Part shown: piece by piece, positions 12,129 to 23,806 of the stretch
Layout: every line of letters starts with the position of its first letter
Numbering within the stretch: the first letter of the stretch is position 1
NCBI GenBank assembly: GCA_005765155.1
Contig: VCCP01000004.1
Span: 4,216,001 to 4,280,000 of the forward strand
DNA from: Zelopaecilomyces penicillatus
Lineage: Eukaryota; Ascomycota; Sordariomycetes; Hypocreales; Pseudodiploosporaceae
Direction: 5' to 3'
DNA length: 64,000 nucleotides
Notes under the pieces: generated by a model
Databases searched by the model: none
What the model was told of the DNA's origin: nothing
What the model saw: the letters and a program-made list of their open reading frames with translations, nothing else
Position numbers and translations under genes: made by a program

Positions 12129-13292
12129 ATGAGCCAGGAGAACATGGCCCAACCCGGATTTGCTTATCAGGCTCCCGCCGTTTCCCACGGCCCTTGGAAT
12201 CCATCACGCAGGTGCGGGCTGACAAAGCAATCAATTGCCCACCGACAAAACTGAAACTCTGAGGCTGACACGGGACATAGCTGTTTCGTCGAGCCGTTTA
12301 ATAACGGAGGTTTTGGAAATGGCCTGTACTCGGCCTCCAGGTAAGACGAGACTGTAGCATACCAATCTTATGGACTCACAATAACACGGATGTTACGAAG
12401 CTTGAACTACCCCTCCAGCACATTCTCTTCCGTTGGTACTGCGCATGCCTCTGTCGGATACCCTACGAGACTGGAGTCTTCCGCACCCATCCACTCGCCA
12501 TATTCTTCTCAGCCCTCGGCTGGCACAGGCAATGGCTCCAGCCCTGGCTATGGATCGCACAAGCGTAGTAGGTCCTCGGCATGGGATCCTCAGGGTCGGT
12601 ATTCCCCAACCGGCTCCGTGGAAGACATCATTGCCTCTCCCAATCTATCCGACGACTATTCCCTCGACAACGGGATGGACATGATGGGTTCCGGAGGCAA
12701 GTCAAAGGCCAATGGTAAAGGCCGATCACAGCGGCGCCCATCAAACAGAGATGAGTTTGATGGCCCCCATCAATTCCTGCAGAGACCCCCACCAGACGTC
12801 ATTGCTATTCAAGAGAGGGAGCTTCCGCACCTTCCTACAAATCTCCTTGTTCAGGAGCAGGACAGTGTCCTGAATCAAGTCAATGACCGCCTATCACAGT
12901 GTGCTTACGACTTCGTGGCCAAGTATCAATTCCCGATCCCCTTGACCCAGGACATGCGTCCCGTAGAACGTCCACAGGACCGGGAATGGACCGAGTGGGT
13001 GTACCTCCTCAAGAGGCTTGCCACTAAACGACGAATCCCTGCACGGGTTCTTTACAATGGACAGATTAAACAGTTTGTCACCATCCTTGAGAACTCTTTG
13101 GAAATGCGCCACGCTGCCAAGCACCAGAGCCGTCCTCTCAAGGATGATCGAAATATTCTTCAGCTCATCTCTGCCGGCATTCAAGTCGCCAAGATCCTGA
13201 AGGATGCCTCGGCCATGGATTACCTTGACCGATTATACGTTTCTACAGAGAAGCAGATCCAGGAGCGCGCTAACGCGAGGTTCCGATCTTAA
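12129..13292 (+). CDS. Conserved fungal protein of unknown function
   Basis: A predicted 344-residue protein from exons 12129-12211, 12281-12340 and 12401-13292. The third exon's acceptor (GAAG) is ambiguous, as another AG 18 nt downstream keeps the same phase. The N-terminal half is low-complexity and rich in Ser, Gly, Pro and Tyr, with a KRSRSS basic patch. The C-terminal 140 residues look like a folded helical domain, with WTEWVYLLKRLATKRRIPA, then FVTILENSLEMRHAAKHQ and LQLISAGIQVAKILKDA. I recognise the style of a nuclear developmental regulator with a disordered N-terminus but cannot name the family. The 5' side is unusual: CAG sits one base before the ATG, so a 5' UTR intron, or an upstream coding exon, is likely. 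The true N-terminus is therefore uncertain. Confidence 0.75.
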
Positions 13293-13455
13293 GTCTTCCA
13301 TTTAGTCTACTAGGTCTCGTACGACTCTAATAATCACGTTTTTATTTATCATGAGATCATTTCAATCTTTGATAACGTTTGATTCCTCGGACTCTTTTCA
13401 GAGTCGACATGAGGAGTCATATTTGCAGGTGCGAAATCCTGATTCTTTTTAACAA

Positions 13456-13467
13456 CCCCCCCCCCCC
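13456..13467 (+). repeat. Poly-C homopolymer
   Basis: Twelve consecutive C residues in the 3' flank of the unknown conserved gene. This is a simple-sequence tract prone to length change and sequencing error. Confidence 0.9.
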
Positions 13468-14406
13468 ACCCTCCTCCATTGATTCTAACCTGTGAGCAGA
13501 TATACAGTTCCAAATTGGAAAAAAAAAATCGTCGCTAGTAGCGATGTGCAGAATGGAAATACGTTTTGATATCAGTGCTTCAGGGCTCAGAGTATTATGA
13601 TTAACGACCTGGGTGCGTTTGGAATTTGGACATGACTCTTTTGTCTTGATCTTTTTAGCTTGAGGCTCAATTTTGAGCAATTAGCTAGTGAGAACTTCAC
13701 GTTTTGTTGCTCTATCGTCCACGAGCTTATGCAGCAATTATATTCATCCGATCTGAGCAAAAATGCGACCCTCAACACCGTCTTCAACCGTTTGATATCT
13801 TGGGCTGTAGTCTCAGAACCACTTAAACCTGCGACATCTTGTCCCGCATTCGTGACCTCCAAGTCGGCACAGCAATGATATGGCGTTGCGTAAACTTGCT
13901 CACGTGTCAGGAGAGTGCTGCATCACACAAGGGCCGAAATGCCAACGCAAGGGTATCGCCAATGCAACAGCGGCGCTGTTGGTTCTTCGAGACCAATTAA
14001 TTCAAAAGAACGGAGTTGATGGCCGCGGCTCTCCTCGGAAGCTTATTCGTTCTTCGGGGCAACGCTGCGCAAACATTCCAGAAACGGTCACGAGTGGGTT
14101 GGATTCACAGGCCAGCTGCTGCAGCCATGTTGTATTTTTCGTGCATTTTGGGCACCAGCGCCTACTGCACCAACGCCGCAACGCACTGGACACAGTAGGT
14201 GGTAATCAAGGGAGGCTGAATGGTTGTGTGTACTCTTCCAGCGATGACAGTTTTAAATAGACGTGGGACGCGGGATTTTAAAACCCTGCTTCGGGCCGAC
14301 GGAGACATCACTGGCATATGCAAAGCAGCAGTCTACACGTCAGGTGTCTATCTAGTCTATGCAAATAATAAAGAAAGCAAACACAAAATGTCTGTCTGAT
14401 TTTAGT

Positions 14407-14439
14407 CCTGATGCCACACCATATGTCTATGGCATCAGG
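14407..14439 (+). repeat. Perfect 10-bp inverted repeat with 13-nt loop
   Basis: CCTGATGCCA (14407-14416) and TGGCATCAGG (14430-14439) are exact reverse complements around a 13-nt loop. Transcribed, this forms a stable hairpin, extended outward by G-U pairs. No gene is assigned to the surroundings. Confidence 0.6.
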
Positions 14440-15896
14440 GTGGAGCAGACTGGTTGTCTAGACCGTTGGATTCATCTCCCACTCGAACGATAATAATAAA
14501 GTTGACACGCTTGCGCATTGATAGCAGCGAGGTGTAGGCAATTTGTGGGTATAACAGCACGAGGCTCAGTCACTGCATAACATCCGACCTGTCATCGCGG
14601 AGGGCAAAAAGAAAAGCCAGTCCGCGATGTTCCGACCCGACTTCAACGAGGCGCCCAAATCCAGCGACTTACCTCCAGAGACATCTGGTGAATCGTATGC
14701 TTCTGTCAGATGGTGTTGCATTGACACAGATGCTCTGGTACAGCAGGATTGGGAGACTCTCGTGTGGTCCTGTGGATGGTGCGAAAGTTGTGTGCAAGTG
14801 ATGGTGAGGGAACGAAAATTCAGCGAAAAGCTCGTCGACAAAAGTCGTTCGTGTATCCCTGCATCGTCACGTGAGACTGGCAGCCGCGGGCCGCCTTTAA
14901 CATCCAGCTGCACGGATGCTGCTAGCTTTTCCCTGTTCCTTTCTCCTTACACATTTCATAGTCACCACTAATCAACCGAGCGCGACACATTTCTCTACTT
15001 GCTGTCGGTCATATTTGGGTGCTAGATTATAACGGATTATCGCTGCCCTTTTACTTCTTGCGGCAGATGTGCTTCTTCTCTTACCGCTTTTGCGGCGTTT
15101 TCCGACATGCAGAATTGTGTGACATCCGGGGTCTTTTGTGGTAACTTTGTAACGACCCGATTCTCTCCAACGTAGCCTAGATCTGAGGTGGCTGTTTCTC
15201 CCCCTCAATTTCTCCAGAAGTAGGGTCGGACGGGGCGTGACCCGTGATTGGTCTTGGCCGGAGCTTGTTTCTGCATTCGCCAGCTGGTTGGGCTTTTGGC
15301 TCGTGTCAGGCCTCAAGGGGGCAGACGATCGTGTGTTGGCATTGGTCTTCACTCACGTAAACGGCTGTGAAGGCTGGTGCATGTCTGGCCGCCCGGTCAA
15401 GAGGAGACGCAAATGGGCAACAACAAACAAGCTGGCTCCTTATATTTCACTGCGTGGGAATCCCACTCGGGAGCAGGCACGAAGTTCCATGAACCTTTCG
15501 CTCTCCCTGAAAATTTTCTTGCAAGTGCTTTGAGCTCCATTTGGCCGGTTGACTGGGGAGCTTCAGCATCTCCATACTTGAAGCCCAAGTTGACATCCAC
15601 CCCACCTCTTTCGTAACCTAAGCCTGTGAACTGGTCCTTGTGCTGTTCACTACTACCTACTGCATCGATACCTATATATTGTTCATTTCCCTAGTTATTT
15701 TCATTTTTCTCACTAAGCCGTTTCTTTCAACGTCATTCCTATTATCCTGGTCTACGAAGCCATCTACACGGAACAATATACCCTTCAGGAAACACAAACA
15801 ACCACATCTCGCATATTCAGACAGTTGCCGCCTGGTGTCTCAAACAAAGCTGTTTGTGGCCCTATAAAAAACGACTACATCAACCGGCAAGACAAC

Positions 15897-16484
15897 ATGA
15901 CCGAGATACGACAGCGTTCGTTGGAGGAGATCCGGCTAGAGATAGTACTCCTTGCCTCTGGAGTGCTTGTGCTCGTGTCCCTCCTCGGTATTCTTATTTT
16001 CATAAGCATTGGTCTCACTCCACCAACAAGGCGATACGACAACGAGAAAAGCTTCAATTCGACGGCCTGGGGTGGGGGCTGGGATGAAGAGGAGGATGAG
16101 GCGCTGGACGAAGCTTACTATGATGAGACTTTCATCGACTGCGTTCGCCGAAGGAGTTTGTCTTAGGCGGAGGACTTCAAGAAAGAGCTAGGCACGTTAA
16201 GACGCAAGGTTACTTTCCCAGGTTTAACTGAGGAGGAGCCATGTTTAGAGAGCCGAGAAGAAAAAGACTGCCAGGAAAAGACTGGCCTAAGTCAATCACC
16301 TGAGATTCAACCAAACGACTCATTTCATGACCAAGACGTGTGGCGGAAGATCCCTGATCAGCCCATGTTCACTACCGGAAAAGATGACGAACTAAGCGAT
16401 ATGAGAAGACGATCAAGTCGAATGTTGAGCATGCAACAGATCGCAATGAATTTTGGAACAGGACACGGCGTTGGTGGAGTTTGA
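15897..16484 (+). pseudogene. Small single-pass membrane protein frame interrupted by one in-frame TAG
   Basis: The ATG at 15897 opens 89 codons to a TAG at 16164-16166. The same frame then stays open 105 more codons to a TGA at 16482-16484. The first part encodes MTEIRQRSLEEIRLEI, then a hydrophobic segment of about 22 residues (LASGVLVLVSLLGILIFISI), then an acidic stretch (WDEEEDEALDEAYYDE). The part after the stop is hydrophilic and coding-like (DFKKELGTLRRKVTFPG, then SDMRRRSSRMLSMQQI). The TAG lies in TTTGTCTTAG, which resembles a 3' splice site, but no good donor restores the downstream frame. Three readings remain: a recently broken gene, stop readthrough, or a genuine 89-residue protein with a chance open frame behind it. 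I know no family for it. Confidence 0.45.
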
Positions 16485-16718
16485 AGGAAAAAGGGGAACT
16501 GCTTTTGTCACATGTGACTCGGAGTCAGGATCAGTGGGTTAAAGCTGTTGTACATAGTGGAACTACTGAGCTCGGCAAGCTGCCAGAATTGAATACCGGC
16601 CTTTGTGAAAGCCCGTAACATGATAATTGGTCCGTGGTCGTTTATTCCATGTGCATTTTTTCCCACGGCAGTGCTTTGCGCACGCCGAAACCGCCTTTTA
16701 TTGCCCCATTAATGCCAT

Positions 16719-17058
16719 CTATGCTCTTGGTCTCTTCAGGTCCCTGGCCGCCTGTCTCAAGTTGAAGTTGCACTCTTCGTATGCTCGCCCAGCGCCAAAC
16801 CCAGCACCAATGAAAGCGGGCCACGCCCTTCGCTTGAATAGGAGGACGGAGAAGACGACGCCAAATCCAAGACCGAGAGTCGACTTCACAAGGAGGTTGG
16901 AGAGGCAGCGATCCCACTGTGAAGAGTTAAATATGTCAGTCAGCTGCATATTTCAAAGCGACAAGGTGCGTATATGGTATTACCTTCTCGTTAAGCAAGG
17001 CCTCGCTCACGGGCCGAGAAATGGCGCTCGGGGGAGGGTTGTTGGAGGTCTCGGCCAT
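16719..17058 (-). CDS. mic10: MICOS complex subunit Mic10
   Basis: A 90-residue mitochondrial inner-membrane protein from two exons, 17058-16984 and 16916-16719. The join gives MAETSNNPPPSAISRPVSEA, then LLNEKWDRCLSNLLVKSTLG. Mic10 forms the core of the MICOS complex, oligomerising through glycine motifs to bend the membrane at crista junctions. Both hallmark hydrophobic segments are present: STLGLGFGVVFSVLLF with a GxGxG motif, and AFIGAGFGAGRAYEEC with a GxGxGxG motif. They are linked by the positively charged KRRAWP loop. The size matches fungal Mic10 (about 90-100). The first exon lies outside the long open frame, whose apparent start falls in the intron. It is divergent from urb2, 468 bp apart. 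Confidence 0.95.
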
Positions 17059-17526
17059 TGTGATGCGGGTACTGCAAATACGCGCGTTAGATGGGAGTCA
17101 TTCTGTGCGGTTGAAAAGAGCTCTCGCGAAGCTTACATAGCGCAATTGATGTCAAGGAGCCAGACTTTGGAGCTATAGGGAGCTTTCAACCTTGAATACG
17201 GTGATGTCAAGTGTGACGAAAAGCAGTCGGTCCCTTGCCTTCGACACCCGAAAGCGGTGAATTGTTTCAAGCCTATTCCGGACATGGGTGGCGGCAGAAT
17301 AATTAAATTTTGGCCCAGCTACCGCAAAACTGGCGGGGAGAGCAGCCATCTCATACCATCAATCTCGATAGAATGTTCGTTCTAAAACAGCCTTGACATA
17401 TTTTTATTGAAAGGGTTTGTTTAAGCTTAATGTATTTGGTGAATTTTCAATTCCAATCATGGTGGGTCCCTTGAGAAATCCCCTACTGTCAACATGTAAC
17501 TCACAAATCTTTTCAATGGGTAGGGT
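17059..17526. promoter_or_regulatory. Shared divergent promoter, mic10 / urb2
   Basis: The 468 bp between the two divergent start codons must carry both promoters and leaders. I see no recognisable operator; an AT-rich block lies close to urb2. Confidence 0.6.
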
Positions 17527-20500
17527 ATGACGGATCTCATCAAGACCGTGAGAGGTCTTGACCAGAACGGCCCAGGAGAAAATGGAGAAAATCTTGAGAT
17601 TCTTTGGAAAAATCTGACAACGACTTCCGATGACAAGTTTCATGCGGCAGAAGAGAGTGCCTTGAGATGGCTACTCAAGTCCATGAATGGAGCCTCTCCA
17701 AGCGCTGAGGCTTTGCGACGGTACCCTTTGACCTGGACAATCTTGGATTGCGTTTTCCAAAGAGTTCCTCTTTTCTCACTAGCAAAGTCCCTGGCGGATC
17801 GGAGATTTGTTGTCATACTCCAGCAGACCTTGAAAGACATCTCCAGACCGACCTCGACCTCAGACGCCAGCACTTCTGGCACCAAGAGAAAGAGATCGCC
17901 AATCTCTGCATTTTCTCTGAAAGACTTACAAACCGCAGATGGTTGCCTTGCTACTAGCCAAGTTCTTTTTCAAACACTAAAGTCATTATTCAAGCTACTC
18001 GACAACGATCGTACCGGCTCACGCGATAAGATTGGTGCAGAGCATATCAGGTCTCTTTTCTGTGTCTCAGCGACAGAAGCTACAACGATAGCATCACTTT
18101 CGCTGAAGATTTGCGATTTATTATTAAAAAGCCAGACATGCGACGATGTGGAGGGTCGAGAGGAATGGATCGCTGTTATATCTACGATTTGGGGATTTCA
18201 TCTCCAAGGTGATGATGACACCTTGGAAGTCGCAACACATCTCTTCGGCCCAGCATCCAATGTATTAAGTGCAATCGAGAACCTTGCTGAGGTCCAGCAA
18301 AAAGACGTCGACAAAGCACTTGCGAATCGATGGAGCTCAGATCTTCAAGATTTCATAAATAAAAACCTCATCTTACCAGCACGCACCGCCTATCTTACGC
18401 GAAAGAGCTTCGACTCTATCGACACATGTCTCAATGTGACCAGCGAGAGGATTAATACTGCAGCACCTGCTCTCTATTTTCTCGCGTCCAGTTTCGCCAA
18501 TTCAATCGAGCGGGATTTGCGCAAAAGCAACGCAGAGTGGATGGGGCGGATATTCCAAGCTATCGAGAAGATGATTCGAGAACGGCCTGATCGCAATAGT
18601 CTTATGGCGCGAATTCTATCACAGGCGGTTCGCCGCTCTGTAGTAGTGGATGTTGACGACCTCCGCTCGGTTTGCCGCCACTATGGATTACAAGCAGAGT
18701 CAACGGATTGGTCGTTAATTTCGAATGCGGCCTTATGCAATCCCGATATTTTCCATACTTCTGAAGAAGGTACTGCTTTGCTGGATGAGATCTGCGCCAA
18801 GATAATAAGCGAGGGAGCTTCTGAAGATACCCACAAGCCTGTATCTGATCTCATTGAATCCATACAGAAGGGATTTCGCACACGAAGAGACTTCTCTGGT
18901 TTTCTGCGACTATGGTTCACGCAGCTTTGCGAAGTTGAGCGGCAACAGCTTGTCTCCAAGAGCCCCTGGTTCGATATGGGACGAGGAGAAGGCGATAATG
19001 AATCCCTCTTTGCATTGGTGGAAACTGAGCTGTCCCCACAGCAGGTTCTTGGAGTGATTGAGTGGGTTGAAGGGAAAGAGTTGCTCTCGCACCCATCAGC
19101 TCTTTGCCTTTTCTCCAATATCCTAGCGCAAGGCATACGCACTTCGCCCTATATCGGCATCGTGGGATTGAGGCTATTCAACCTCGTGTCCCAAGTATCA
19201 GACTCTTCTCATGTTACTGCTTTGAAATGGAGAGTAGTCTCACGGACAATTTCGTGGGTTTCAGAGACCGAAAGGGCAACAATCTGGGTGTCAGTGAAGG
19301 ATGACTTATCATCACGAATGAAGAAATCTTCCATTCAATCTCCAGAAACATTCGAGGCGCTTAAATGCTGCCATCTGACCTGGGATTCCATGAGCCCGGA
19401 TGATAAGCTGCTCAGTGAACCTGCGAAATTGGTGGAGAAGTTTACCGCTCGGCTGGCTAAAGAGATCACTGGAGATGATATAATAGACTCCACAACATTT
19501 CCTGCTTGCGTCAACTTTGACTATGAGCAATATTTTGACAAGGAACTTGCCTTGCAGCAATACCTGGCATGGTATCTCCTTGGTTCCAGCCGTCTCTGTC
19601 GGCTGTATTCGGAGAAGAACGGCGAACTTCCTGCGCCGCTGCAAAATGCCATGTCTGCTGGAAATGCAAGTCCATCTGGGCTACGGGCTCTCTGGGATGC
19701 TTTACTGTGCAACGATATCAACGTCAATAACGTCAAGCTGGCCAAGAATCTCCTTGACCGTGTGATTAGTTCTTTGAAGGAGTCCGGAAAGGAGAAAGCC
19801 TGGCCCGGCGAGCAAGGTCAAACATGGATTCGAATATTAAGTAATGTTCCCATAGAAGCCTTCTCTCGTTGGCAACGTGAGCAGGTTATGCTCATTCTGG
19901 ACAAGCGACGACCGAAGATGTCTAAACACCCCAAGAAAGTGTCACTGGAAAGCTGGACACTCTTTCTAGATCTGGCGACAAAGATGATGGGCCGCCCAAC
20001 ATTCTACGAGGGTATGAGCTTTTCTAATCTAGTCGATATAGCCGACTCAATGTCAAATCTTGACTTTGAGACAACTTCTGTTGGTGATGAATCTCTACTT
20101 GAGCTCGTGGGGCGATTTTGCGCCATGGCATCAGCAACGATTCGACAAATGTCAGAGAATATTGAAGAACGGAGTATTGTTTACTTTAACGAGGCCGCAA
20201 CATTTATCTCAGAATGCGAAGCTGTCGCCAAGAAGCGTGACCAAGAAGACTGTCCAAGGATCGAGCCTTTCCGTGTCACTCTTCTCAAGTCCCTCGCAAC
20301 AGGTCTTGGCCAGGTATCAAACAACCAAGACCATTCTGAATTGGTCTCACTGCTCCAGAGCGTCCAGACCGCATTGGCAGAGAACATCATGGTTGTGATT
20401 GGCAATTTCGTCGCGGATAAAAAGCTATTATCCAAACGCGACGCTGTTACTAACCTGTCCCTCTTCGCAGCTGTGGATGCTGCTCATGCAGCAACTAAGG

Positions 20501-21640
20501 ATATTGTGAAGTGCTCCAGTCCCAAATCGTCAGCTATTCAAAAACTCGAAAAGCGAACCAAAGAGGCAATGCTGAAAGGTGACCTGACGGCCTGGAAACT
20601 GCAGATTTTCCTTCACAGTCACTTCGCTGCAGTCCTGGAAGCCCCCACTCCAACAAGATTTGACGAGCTCAGTTGCTTGGCTTCAAAGTCACGCATACCT
20701 ATCCTCAGTGAGCTGGTGGCATCTATCATATTAGAAATGGATACTTCCAGTATAGCGCACTATTTGGGCACGTTGATTGGCGAGTATGTTGGAGGTCATG
20801 ACACAGACGGTCAGATATTGGCTATCCAACATGTCGTTGGCCAACTATTAGGTATGATGAACCCTTGAAAATGCGATAACCGATATGAATGAGAACTAAC
20901 TTGATTATTTAGAACGTACCGATTTGCAGGGACGAAGTGATCTAGCTACAGCCCATGGCGACTTGACCTCTTCATTATTGAAATCACCGTCCAACATTGT
21001 CCATACATGCCAGATTCTCCATGCCATGTTGGAGAAGAAACCACAAGCGATGACTCAATGGAATATTGAAACAACGCTGAGCACAATATGCGTTGTTGCT
21101 TCATCCAACAATGCCGATTTATCGGCTGCCTCTTTTACGTGGTTATGCAAGTTGGTAGCAATCATCATCAAGAAGCATCGACTGCGACTGGAAGGCCACC
21201 ATCATCTATTGTTGACTACCATGCAAGCTCTCCTCCGGACTCTTGTCAACCATCCACCAAATGATGCAAAGGACGGAGCTGGGCAGGCATTGCTGGCACG
21301 GATGTACGGCCGTCTGGTTACGTTAATATGCGAGCCTACTGCTGGAGCTGTGTCACGATCGCAACACCAAGGCGCATTGGACTCTGCAACAGATGCTGCA
21401 AAGCGCTCTGCTGGACGACACATGTATCTTATTCTGATGCAGTACGTGAAGTTGCAGCTGGAGGCCAATGTGACTGCTGAAGTCAGAGAGGCGTTGGAAC
21501 CGGCAATGAATTCAATATTCAACATTACACCGCCTGAGGTTCGGAAGATATTGAACGATGCAATGGACAGCAGTGGGCGAGTGATTTTGAAGGAAATGTT
21601 CAAGAGATATGTCAAATTTGGCAAATGGATTGGTGTTTAG
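17527..21640 (+). CDS. urb2: Urb2/Npa2 family ribosome-biogenesis protein
   Basis: A 1350-residue protein from two exons, 17527-20851 and 20913-21640, joined in exact phase as GQLLERTDLQGRSDLA. In yeast Urb2 is a nucleolar protein of early 60S pre-ribosomes needed for 27S pre-rRNA processing, in a complex with Npa1, Dbp6, Nop8 and Rsa3. The body is a long alpha-helical repeat protein with no enzyme motif. The diagnostic part is the C-terminal Urb2/Npa2 domain, encoded mostly by exon 2: HMYLILMQYVKLQLEA, then ILNDAMDSSGRVILKEMF, then KRYVKFGKWIGV at the extreme end. A KRKRS basic patch near residue 120 may aid nuclear import. The start MTDLIKTVRGLDQNG sits a few bases after an upstream ATG in another frame (17517), so leaky scanning is needed or the leader is shorter. 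Confidence 0.9.
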
Positions 21641-21736
21641 TGTGATTTATTAGAAAGGAAAAGGAGCATTATAATTATGAGGGGTATCTGCATCTACACG
21701 AAAGCCAGCGTGTATCTTGCCATCTGTAATGTTATA

Positions 21737-22940
21737 TCATCGAGTTCCTGGTGGATACTTTTTGTATGTGCTTGGATGGCCATAGGTCTTGCCGTATGAT
21801 CTAAGCTTGCCGTGTAGATCCCACTGGACAAATATCCAGATGAGAGATACGACCCAAGCGCCGATAATATCAATGATCCAATTGTTTCGAAAAGCACCTC
21901 CCAACGAACCCCAACGCATTAAGTCTCCCAGCCAGGATACCGTTACGTAGTAATCTCCTCGTTCCAGGCCCTTGATAGCCGCTGCGGCAACCTCATCGGG
22001 CGTCTGTTTCGGATCGCTAGCCTCGAGCTCCTTGGTGACGTCTGGCTTGCTAAGAGTCTCGCGTACAAACCCAGGGGAGAGAATGGTCCCGGGATAGACA
22101 ACGTGGACTTTTACGTTTTGAGGGTAAACCAGGACTTCCTGGGATAAAGTGTCGGCGAGGCCTCGGATAGCCCATTTCGAGGGTGCGTATGGCGCATATC
22201 CTGGAATGGTGTAGAAAGCCACAACGCTCGTCGTCATGATTAGATGTTTTGGGCGTGTCTCAACAGGGGCGTCGGGAGCCAACCACTCCTTCAATATAGC
22301 ATGAGACATTTCAGCCGTGCCGTAAAAGTTGACGTCCATTTGGTGACGCAATGAGTCCATCTCCATCTCGAGGAAGAGCTCGGGAACCGAGACACCCGCC
22401 ACGCACCATACGATATCCGGCGCTCGATCATTGTTCCATTCCTTGACCTCGGCGATGACGGGTCCGGCATAGGATGGAGAAGCAACATCGACGGCGATGC
22501 AATGAAACCGTTGGGTATTCGGGGACTTGGCAGCAGCCTAGGTAAACGTAGCTTTGTTAGTATCTTCGTGTATCAGGTAGGAGGAGGCTTGTCATGGAAG
22601 TTTAGGCGGACCTTGATGGTTTGGAGGGCGTCTTTCAGCTTTGCAGCACTGCGCGAAACAATGACAACGTTAGCACCCTTGGCCGCGAGCATCTTTGCCA
22701 CAGAGAGGCCCATCCCTTCCGAGGCGCCAGTCAACAAGACTGTCTATCACGCAATGACTTGGTTAGCAATGGGGTTGCACGACCAGCTGGTCTGAAGCGA
22801 GGCATGTAGGGGGAGCTTACCCTGCCCTCGACAGGCATCTGGTTTCCCTTGGAGAAGAACATTGTCGTAATCAAGGCCAACAAAACGGTTGCAATGCAAG
22901 ACGGAATAATCAATTTGAAGTTGTCTGGTAATACATCCAT
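21737..22940 (-). CDS. 3-ketodihydrosphingosine reductase (Tsc10/Ksr1), short-chain dehydrogenase
   Basis: A 350-residue ER membrane enzyme that reduces 3-ketodihydrosphingosine to dihydrosphingosine with NADPH, the second step of sphingolipid synthesis. Exons are 22940-22821, 22743-22612 and 22537-21737, in exact phase. The start at 22940 gives a hydrophobic N-terminal anchor (LIIPSCIATVLLALITTMFF). After the first intron comes the cofactor loop TVLLTGASEGMGLSVAK, then CVAGVS where the family has the NNAG-type strand, and the catalytic YAPYAPSKWAIRG (YxxxK). A C-terminal hydrophobic segment (IIDIIGAWVVSLIWIFV) and a basic tail follow, as in fungal Ksr1. The length agrees with the family. The 3' end lies close to urb2 (convergent). 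The other end is divergent from the NRDE2 gene. Confidence 0.93.
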
Positions 22941-23806
22941 AGGCACTCTGAACAGGCGCGGGAGGGGGGGTAAGGGGGGGTAATTATAATGTCGTCGAGC
23001 CGTGCCGAAGATGCCTAAGCCGAGGCTGGGCTTGAATATAGGACTGGTCTGTGCGAGTGATTATTCTCTTGAGAAAAGCCAAGAAATGATGGCACTATTA
23101 ATTGAGTGTTGCATAGGAAACAAGCGCCAGTGAGGCATGAAGGGTTTTCGTGTCAGCAATTCAGAGAGATATTGGGTTCGTGGATCAGGCATGGTGAGTG
23201 AGAATTGCTTGCATACTGAACATGGGCGTAGTGCACGTGCATCGGTTGATGGAGCATTTCCATTCCAATCCACATGTCAATGTCAATGTCAAATGTTAAG
23301 ATTGGCTGTCCATTTCTCTCAGCTATACGAACTTGAAAAATTAAAAAGCCCAGGATGATATTATGGCATAATAGAGCTCAATTGAGCGGTTTCTGTGATC
23401 TTTGAACGGATGAATTGCACAATCCCCGTTCATTGAGGTGCCATATCGCTTGGAATGGTTATTACAATCTACAGCATCTACAGTGTCTAACTTATAGTGA
23501 CCAGAGCCCCCTAATAAACGCGTCCCGTCACGTGTAGGTCCCCTGTGATGCACTACACTACAGATGCCCATAATTACAGGCGGATTTCTAGATTGACATC
23601 AATCCATGGCAGTCATTCAAGGGTCAAAGAGCGTCAATGATGGGATTAACTCTTTAACACGACATAATCAACGCAGATATACTTTATCGACTTTCATACT
23701 AGTAGTGCATAGAAAGGTTTCTTGGAAGCTACGTTATGCACTAGACGCTTGATCCATGTAGCACCATGACAACCATTGCATCGCAGCCTTGACACTCCAT
23801 TTCATC
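22941..23806. promoter_or_regulatory. Divergent intergenic region, ksr1 / NRDE2
   Basis: These 866 bp lie between two divergent starts. The stretch contains a G-rich run near 22961-22981 and an imperfect repeat of TGTCAATG at about 23275-23290. I see no gene. Confidence 0.5.

Larger units (their letters stand above)
13293..15896. other. Gene-poor stretch with poly-C run and a perfect hairpin
   Basis: About 2.6 kb with no convincing gene. It holds a 12-base C run at 13456-13467 and a perfect 10-bp inverted repeat at 14407-14439. It also has AATAATAAAG-type signals near 14363 and 14489 and the promoter of the broken frame that starts at 15897. A CCTATAAAAA TATA-like box lies at about 15861-15870. 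Confidence 0.45.

Noticed and set aside
16627..17178. 183-codon plus-strand frame
   Set aside because: Antisense to both exons and the intron of mic10; no family resemblance.
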